Source of the DNA: Cyanobium sp. NIES-981
Lineage (GTDB): Bacteria; Cyanobacteriota; Cyanobacteriia; PCC-6307; Cyanobiaceae
Assembly (NCBI GenBank): GCA_945877595.1
Contig: CAMDVN010000014.1
Span: forward strand, 1-47,497
Direction: 5' to 3'
Length of the DNA stretch: 47,497 bases
Under the pieces are notes generated by a model, which ran no database searches, was not told the origin of the DNA, and saw only the letters and a list, made by a program, of their open reading frames with translations. This document shows positions 42,581-47,497 of this stretch, piece by piece. Every line of letters starts with the position of its first letter. The first letter of the stretch is position 1. Position numbers and translations under genes: made by a program.

Positions 42581-43093
42581 ATGCCATCCATCCGTCAGCG
42601 GCTGACATGGCTCCTCCAGGGCAGCCTGGCGCTGCTGCTGCTCCTGGTTGTGGTCACCGTGTGGAACCAGCCCGCCTGGGCCGAGTTTTCCGGTGTCGAC
42701 TACACACTCACCAACCAGAACGAAGCCGACTTTCATGGCCTCGAGCTGGCCAACACGTCCTTTGCAGGCGCCAGCGGCCGCCATGCCGATTTCAGCGGCG
42801 CCGACCTCCATGGCGCCATCCTCACCCAGGCGGCGTTTCCAGAGGCCAATTTTTCGGGGGCCGACCTCAGCAGTGTGCTGATGGACAAGGTCGATTTCAG
42901 CGGTGCCGATTTCAGCGGCGCCATCCTCACGGGAGTGATCGCCTCGGGCAGCAGTTTTTCTGGTGCCACGGTCACCAATGCCGATTTCACCGACGCCCTG
43001 CTTGATCGGGTGGATCAGCGTTTGTTGTGCCGGGAGGCCGAGGGCACCAACCCCGTCACCGGGGCCGACACCCGCATCAGCCTGGGTTGCTAA
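42581..43093 (+). CDS. pentapeptide-repeat protein, exported
   Basis: 170 aa. A signal peptide (hydrophobic 12-28, cleavage after PAWA at about 34) is followed by about 18 pentapeptides of A(D/N)FSG/ADLSG type (about 48-140), folding as a right-handed quadrilateral beta helix. A C-terminal piece has Cys in RLLCREAEG and ends SLGC, possibly a disulfide. It is likely thylakoid-lumenal or periplasmic. Function of such lumenal pentapeptide proteins is mostly unknown. Confidence 0.85.
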   Translation: MPSIRQRLTWLLQGSLALLLLLVVVTVWNQPAWAEFSGVDYTLTNQNEADFHGLELANTSFAGASGRHADFSGADLHGAILTQAAFPEANFSGADLSSVLMDKVDFSGADFSGAILTGVIASGSSFSGATVTNADFTDALLDRVDQRLLCREAEGTNPVTGADTRISLGC

Positions 43094-43100
43094 TCGCGGT

Positions 43101-43163
43101 GCGGTGCCGCTAGAGCTATGCGTTGCCGCTAGAGCTATGCGTTGCCGCTAGAGCGGTGCGTTG
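43101..43163. repeat. 19-bp tandem repeat, three units plus part
   Basis: GCGTTGCCGCTAGAGCTAT-type units at 43101, 43120 and 43139 fill the gap between two convergent genes and include the stop of the FAD-oxidase gene (43148). Confidence 0.95.
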
Positions 43164-44599
43164 CGCTCCAGCCAGCCGCGCAACTTGCCCGGGTTGAGCA
43201 GGCCGGCAGGGTCGTAGGTGGCTTTGGCCGCCACCTGGTTGGCATCCACAACGCCCAGGCCGCCGTCTTCGACGCTGAGCACGTGCGGGTTGAAGAGAAA
43301 TGCCCCCAGCTCGCGGCAGTCGGCGATCAGCTGCTGCAAGTGGGTCTCCCCCTGCCATTTCACGAGCGGCAGACAGGCCAGCCGCGCTGCACCTTGGTTT
43401 TTGACGGCCTCCAGGTGCCAGCAGATCGAGGCGCCCCAGCGCCGACGCAGCTCCGCCAGGCAGGGGCCTTCGGGCTGGGGCAGCAGCAGCTGCAGGTAGG
43501 TCCAGCCTTTGCGGCTTGTGCGCCAGTGCAACGTGGTGTGGTTCCAGCTGAGCTCCCGCAGGGGGATCCCCTTGCTTTGCCCCTGGGGTGCTTGCCACAG
43601 CAACGCTCCGCCCCGGTCTGCCAGCCAGCCAGGCAACACCTCCATGCTGGCGGGGGCGGCCAGCAGCAGCAGGCGGTGCTCACCGTTGGGATCACTGCAC
43701 CCAGTTGGCCAGGGCATCTGCAGGGCCACGTCGTTCTCGAGCAGGGTGATGGACTGCAACTCCAGGGCGGTGGCTGGCAGCGCCTGGGCCGCCGCCAGGG
43801 CCTGCTCCCAGTTGGCGAAGCCCACCACCAGCTGCACCCACGCCACTGCGGCGGCGGTGGGCAGGCGTAGGGCCGTGATGATGCCGTTGGTGCCGTAGGC
43901 GTGGTTGAGCGGTGCGCTGGCCGCCGCGTCGAGGCTCAGCAGGCGCGGCTCCGGCTCGAGGGTCACCACCTCCAGGCCCAGCAGGTTGCCGGGATCGCGC
44001 AGAAATCCCCAGTGCAGCGAGCCGATGCCCCCTGAGCCGCCGGCAATGAAGCCGCCGATGGTGGCGCTGCGCGCGGTGCTGGGGACCAGCCGCAGGGCGC
44101 GACCGGCTTCGACGAGCTGGCGATCGAGATCGCCCATCAGGCATCCGGCTTCCACCTCGATGACGCCGCTGGTCGCATCGAGGCTGCGCAGCTGGTTGAG
44201 GCCGCTCAGATCGAGCACGACACCGCCGGCCAGGGGCACGCATTGGCCGTAGTTGCCGGTGCCACTGCCGCGGCAGGTCAGCGGCACCCCATGGCGGGCG
44301 CAGGCCCCGGCCACGGCCCGCACCTGCGCCACGCTGAAGACCCGTGCCACCAGCTGGGCCAGATGTCCCTGCAGCAGGGGCACCAACACCGGCGAGTAGT
44401 CGAAGAAATCGACTGAGAGCCGCCTGAGCTCAGAGGGCTTTTCGGGCCCGATCAGCTCGAGACCAGGCCGGTCGCTGCCGAGCTCGGTGCCAGAGCCTCT
44501 GAACTCGGCTTCGAGCTCGGCCCGCAGGGCTTCGAGCTCAACCCGCAGGGCGCTGATCTTGGCGGGGCTTGGAGCCTCAGGCAGGGGCACCGGATCCAA
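43148..44599 (-). CDS. FAD-linked oxidoreductase, GlcD/VAO type
   Basis: 483 aa from TTG 44599 (GTG 44590 is possible). The PP-loop CRGSGTGNYGQCVPLAGG and STARSATIGGFIAGGSGGIG form the FAD-binding domain of the VAO/PCMH family. A substrate domain follows, and the end GLLNPGKLRGWL is usual for this group. It may oxidise a hydroxy acid such as glycolate or lactate, but the substrate is not determined. It is downstream of the amidohydrolase gene (15-base gap) and probably co-transcribed. Confidence 0.83.
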   Translation of the reverse strand: MDPVPLPEAPSPAKISALRVELEALRAELEAEFRGSGTELGSDRPGLELIGPEKPSELRRLSVDFFDYSPVLVPLLQGHLAQLVARVFSVAQVRAVAGACARHGVPLTCRGSGTGNYGQCVPLAGGVVLDLSGLNQLRSLDATSGVIEVEAGCLMGDLDRQLVEAGRALRLVPSTARSATIGGFIAGGSGGIGSLHWGFLRDPGNLLGLEVVTLEPEPRLLSLDAAASAPLNHAYGTNGIITALRLPTAAAVAWVQLVVGFANWEQALAAAQALPATALELQSITLLENDVALQMPWPTGCSDPNGEHRLLLLAAPASMEVLPGWLADRGGALLWQAPQGQSKGIPLRELSWNHTTLHWRTSRKGWTYLQLLLPQPEGPCLAELRRRWGASICWHLEAVKNQGAARLACLPLVKWQGETHLQQLIADCRELGAFLFNPHVLSVEDGGLGVVDANQVAAKATYDPAGLLNPGKLRGWLERNAPL

Positions 44600-44614
44600 C
44601 GCAGCAAGGAGTGC

Positions 44615-46117
44615 TCAGGTTGGCAGGTTCAAGGCCAGCTGGGCCAGCAGGGGTGAAGGGGCTTCGGCGGCCGGGGGCTGCAGCCAGGCGCCGCCCCGCA
44701 TCACCCTTCGCTGGGGTGGCCGGGCCAGCAGCTCACCCCAGCTGCTCGCCCCCAGCACCACCAGATCGGCGGGGGCCCCTGGCCGCAGCACCCCATCCCA
44801 GGGCAGGCCCAGCACCCGGGCCGCTGACGTGGTGAAAGGGCTCAATCCTCCCCGCAGCCAAGGATCCAGATGGCTGGTGGTGAAGCAAAGGCGCAGCAGG
44901 TCGATGGGGTCGAGGTCGCCGCCGGGGAACCAGGGGTCTTGCACGTTGTCGCCTCCGACGGCCACCTCCACGCCGCAGCGCTGCAGGGGGCGAATGGGGG
45001 CCTGGGGCCGCTGCCAGGGGGTGTGGCCGCTGCGGCGTCCCAGCAGCCAGAGGTTGGTGCGGGGCATGGCCACCACCTTGAGCCCGGCGGTGGCCATGCG
45101 CTCGGCCAGTCGTTCGCAGGCGTCTGGAGGCAGCAGCCCCATGCTGCTGGCATGGCTGCAGGTGATCGGCACCGTGGACCGCAGCGCCAGGGCTTCGCGG
45201 GCGACCAGCGCCACGCCATGGCCGGGGGCATCGTTGCCCTCATCAACGTGCAGATCCACTGGGCAGCCATGACGCTCGGCCAGCTGCAGCAGGGCTCGCA
45301 CCGCTGCACCATCGCTGCCGGAGCGGCCAAAAGGCGGTCCAAGCACGCCACCCAGCACCCCGCCCCAGCCGGCAACCTGGCGGGCAAGCTCCTCACCGGC
45401 TGGACTGAGCCAGTGCTGGATCGGCACCAGGGCCACCAGCTGCAGCGTCAGTCGATCTGACCAGCGTTGTCGCTGGCCCAGCAGCGCCTCCCAGCTCGCC
45501 TCGGCGGCGGGGCCGCCGGCACTGTCGATGTGGCTGCGGATCGCCCGCAGGCCATAGCTCCAGGCCTGCTGAAGGGCCTGTTCGGAGCGGAGCAGCACCA
45601 GCTCGGCGGTGCGCTCAGCGAATTCGAGCCGGTTGGCGGCTAGGGCCCCCTCCATTGTGCCGGCGCGGTTGGCAAAGGGCTGGTGGTTGCTTGGCCCCTG
45701 CTTGCTTGGCCCCTGGTTGAGGGCGGCCAGGCTTGTGGGCGCGCTGCTGAAAATCTTGTCAAGGTGGGCGTGGGGCTCCACCGGCGGGGTGATGGCCAAA
45801 GGCAACGCTCCGGCTTGGCCGGTCTCCCCGGTTGGCTCCAGGGGCTCGATGGCGACGATGGTGTCGCGGCCAGCAGGCCCGTTGGCCAACCGCAGGCGCA
45901 CGGTGACAAGGCCTTCGGCATCGGCCGGGGGCATATCAAGATGGCCGGGGTCAATGAGGCAGCGGGGGACCCGCAGCGGCGGCAGCAGAGTGGTGGTTGC
46001 CGTGTTGCCGGTAGTCCTGGCGGCAGCAGTACTGGCAGAAGCAGTACTGGCAGAAGCAGTACTGGCGGCAGCAGTATTCGCTGTAGCCGTGAACGCCCCA
46101 GGTCTTGCTGAAGTCAT
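44615..46117 (-). CDS. metal-dependent amidohydrolase, cytosine-deaminase-like
   Basis: 500 aa from ATG 46117, which overlaps the DUF4359 stop (ATGA). Metal site HAHLDK at 116-121, VDLHVDEGN, ITCSHASSMG and GGDNVQDPWFPGGDLDPIDL follow the CodA-type amidohydrolase barrel. It likely deaminates or hydrolyses a nitrogen heterocycle; the substrate is unknown. The first 45 residues are an Ala/Ser/Thr run coded in part by a 15-bp tandem repeat, not a normal enzyme N-terminus. Confidence 0.82.
   Translation of the reverse strand: MTSARPGAFTATANTAAASTASASTASASTAAARTTGNTATTTLLPPLRVPRCLIDPGHLDMPPADAEGLVTVRLRLANGPAGRDTIVAIEPLEPTGETGQAGALPLAITPPVEPHAHLDKIFSSAPTSLAALNQGPSKQGPSNHQPFANRAGTMEGALAANRLEFAERTAELVLLRSEQALQQAWSYGLRAIRSHIDSAGGPAAEASWEALLGQRQRWSDRLTLQLVALVPIQHWLSPAGEELARQVAGWGGVLGGVLGPPFGRSGSDGAAVRALLQLAERHGCPVDLHVDEGNDAPGHGVALVAREALALRSTVPITCSHASSMGLLPPDACERLAERMATAGLKVVAMPRTNLWLLGRRSGHTPWQRPQAPIRPLQRCGVEVAVGGDNVQDPWFPGGDLDPIDLLRLCFTTSHLDPWLRGGLSPFTTSAARVLGLPWDGVLRPGAPADLVVLGASSWGELLARPPQRRVMRGGAWLQPPAAEAPSPLLAQLALNLPT
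46017..46091. repeat. 15-bp tandem repeat, five units
   Basis: CTGGCAGAAGCAGTA and variants start at 46017, 46032, 46047, 46062 and 46077, coding the STASA-type run near the N-terminus of the amidohydrolase. Confidence 0.95.
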
Positions 46118-46530
46118 CGCGGGCCTGAGTTGAGCACGACAAACTGACCTGCCACCCCCAACGTGCTGATGCCATAAAGGGGTACACGCCAATGGGGGAA
46201 CACCTGCTGCCCGCCCACTTCGGTGTTGTAAAGGCTGATCAAGCCGAGGTTGAGCCGTTGGCTTTGCTGCCGCGCCAACTGGCCCAGCAGCGAACGCTGG
46301 TCGTGCACAAGCTGGTGGCAGTTGGAGATCACCAACTGGGTGAACAGGGCCAGCTGCTCGCCCCGACAGAGTTCGCGCGATGCCAGGGTGCTGAGCTGAT
46401 CCCCGGCAAAGACTTCAAACTCGGAAGGCGTTGGGTTGGTGATCGCCAACCCAGCCAGCATCCCAGCGGCTGTTCCCCCGATCAAGAGGCTGCGCCGTAG
46501 GCCGATAATTCCCACGGCGGTGTGCCCCAT
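46114..46530 (-). CDS. DUF4359 protein
   Basis: 138 aa from ATG 46530 (ATG 46545 is also possible). One N-terminal membrane helix with LLIGGTAAGMLAGLAITNPT, then PSEFEVFAGDQLSTLASREL as in DUF4359, a mid-region Cys (NCHQLVHDQRS), and a C-terminal hydrophobic piece. This small membrane-anchored family is common in cyanobacteria and of unknown function. It is coupled to the amidohydrolase gene by ATGA. Confidence 0.72.
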   Translation of the reverse strand: MGHTAVGIIGLRRSLLIGGTAAGMLAGLAITNPTPSEFEVFAGDQLSTLASRELCRGEQLALFTQLVISNCHQLVHDQRSLLGQLARQQSQRLNLGLISLYNTEVGGQQVFPHWRVPLYGISTLGVAGQFVVLNSGPR

Positions 46531-46595
46531 GCAGGTGGCATTCACGATGCCATCAACTTGGTCGTTTGGTGCGGTTCACTGCAGATTTGCAGGGT

Positions 46596-47468
46596 TCAGA
46601 TTCGCAATTCGAGGTCTGGAACTTTCCCCTGCAACTGCACCAGCGCTGGTTTGAGCGCCGAAATCAACGCGGTGATGGCCGGATGATCCGCCCATTCGTG
46701 GCGCACCACCAGCACATCGGCGGAGGTGTAGGGGATCGCAAAGTCGAGGGGTACAAGGTCGGGGCGCAGCAGGCCGGTGGTGCATGTGCTGAAGCGACGC
46801 ACATGCTTGGGGGGTTCCCTCCGCAAGCTGGTCCATCTGGAGGGTGGGGAACCCATCAAGTGCTGATCCAGATGCTCTGCGCAACCCCGAGTGGCGGAAG
46901 ATGAATGTGTGAAATGGGCAAATTCGCTCTCGGTGGCAATCTCGCCGGCACTCAAGCCGCGCTCATTCGCAAGGGCGTGGTTTCGATCAACTGCAAGGAT
47001 TAGAGGCTCCTCATAGAGCACCAACCCGCAGAGAACTGGGTCATCGGGGGCCGGGGCTTCAGGGGCGGTCACCAGGGCTGCATCAATGACGTGGTTATGG
47101 AGCAGCAGTTGGGTTTGGCAGACGTTGAAACGGTGTGGTGCGGCTTGGTTGGCGACCCAACCCGGTGGCAGCGGCTCCAGCAGCAGCTCGCGTGTCCAGC
47201 AGGTGGCCTGAATCCGCAGGCCTGCCCCCAGCATGAACCGGTTGAGTTGGTGGATGTAGCGCAGATCCACCAGCAATCCATGCTCGTCGCCGCAGTAGCC
47301 ACAGTTGTGCTCAGCCACTCGTAGCCCCAGGGCCTTGAAGATGTGGTGGCAGGTCGTGTTGTGGCGACTGACCTTGCTCTGCGTGACATTCAGGACTTGG
47401 CCGGCCTCCTGCTGATTCCCCAACCAAACAGGAAGATCCAAACAGTTGAGTTCTTCGATCGTCAACAT
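46596..47468 (-). CDS. LysR-like transcriptional regulator, atypical
   Basis: 290 aa from ATG 47468. N-terminal HTH (about 12-48; EAGQVLNVTQSKVSRHNTTC) and a substrate-binding-like domain from about 80 (LLLEPLPPGWVANQ, then a run to FAIPYTSADVLVVRHEW). Between them is a CxxC cluster in AEHNCGYCGDEHG (Cys56, Cys59 with His54, His63) not usual for LysR proteins. It may control the DUF4359-amidohydrolase-oxidase run downstream. The gene starts 29 bases from the contig end, so its promoter is missing. Confidence 0.65.
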   Translation of the reverse strand: MLTIEELNCLDLPVWLGNQQEAGQVLNVTQSKVSRHNTTCHHIFKALGLRVAEHNCGYCGDEHGLLVDLRYIHQLNRFMLGAGLRIQATCWTRELLLEPLPPGWVANQAAPHRFNVCQTQLLLHNHVIDAALVTAPEAPAPDDPVLCGLVLYEEPLILAVDRNHALANERGLSAGEIATESEFAHFTHSSSATRGCAEHLDQHLMGSPPSRWTSLRREPPKHVRRFSTCTTGLLRPDLVPLDFAIPYTSADVLVVRHEWADHPAITALISALKPALVQLQGKVPDLELRI

Positions 47469-47497
47469 GTCTTGATCATTCCGTTTCGCCCCCCCCC

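Noticed and set aside
47489-47497. C run at the window end
   Set aside because: Most likely a contig-edge or sequencing artefact rather than biology.

Overview
The window reads as the chromosome of a high-GC picocyanobacterium of the Cyanobium / freshwater-type Synechococcus group. Supporting this are the conserved local gene orders (rpmH-rnpA-PH protein-yidC-YceD protein-Ycf46 ATPase; yidD-DUF836-murE divergent from rpsD), the cyanobacterial families DUF2808, DUF4359, Ycf46 and Vipp1/PspA, a phoB-phoR pair beside a Crp-family regulator as in marine Synechococcus, and several GCGATCGC (HIP1) palindromes (7215, 12066, 31620, 33075, 35276). The last bases are a C run, so this is probably a contig edge. 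No phage, complete insertion sequence, rRNA operon or CRISPR array was seen.

Layout. 0-3.3 kb (minus): two overlapping fluoride-channel genes, a lipase-like hydrolase, and a glycosyltransferase/acyltransferase pair resembling the last two steps of staphyloxanthin synthesis. 3.4-6.8 kb (plus): phosphate-type regulation, namely a Crp/Fnr regulator (PtrA-like) behind a possible Pho box, phoB, phoR, and a lone AraC-type sensor domain. 6.8-8.3 kb: cysteine synthase and a TspO-like membrane protein. 8.3-14.2 kb (minus): SnoaL-like protein, rhomboid protease, PPC-glutaredoxin fusion, SPFH protein, biotin ligase, aminotransferase, thioredoxin, Vipp1/PspA. 14.2-19 kb: a DciA-like DUF721 protein, then a minus-strand EamA transporter-GT4-GT39 envelope cluster. 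19-25.5 kb (plus): sppA, chorismate mutase, DUF2808 and the ribosome/membrane-insertion block ending in a Ycf46-like ATPase. 25.5-29.4 kb: a lower-GC accessory stretch with a LuxR-type regulator, an autotransporter-like outer-membrane protein, a small ABM-domain enzyme and remnants. 29.4-34.7 kb: cysteine-lyase-like aminotransferase, aquaporin, murE, DUF836, yidD, rpsD. 34.7-42.4 kb: trpC, lpdA, a 2'-O-methyltransferase, two tRNA-Leu genes, murA, argD, folC. 42.5-47.5 kb: a lumenal pentapeptide protein, an FAD oxidase, an amidohydrolase, a DUF4359 protein and an atypical LysR-like regulator.

Genes are packed tightly, with many ATGA/GTGA/TGATG stop-start overlaps that suggest translational coupling. 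The most striking feature of the window as a whole is a recurring set of short, locally distinct tandem repeats (units 12-19 bp, mostly 12 or 15) at gene ends and between genes. Where they fall in coding sequence the unit is a multiple of three and they add low-complexity peptides (for example in RnpA, the DUF836 protein and the lipase). This looks like a genome-wide process acting at gene boundaries rather than a property of any one gene.
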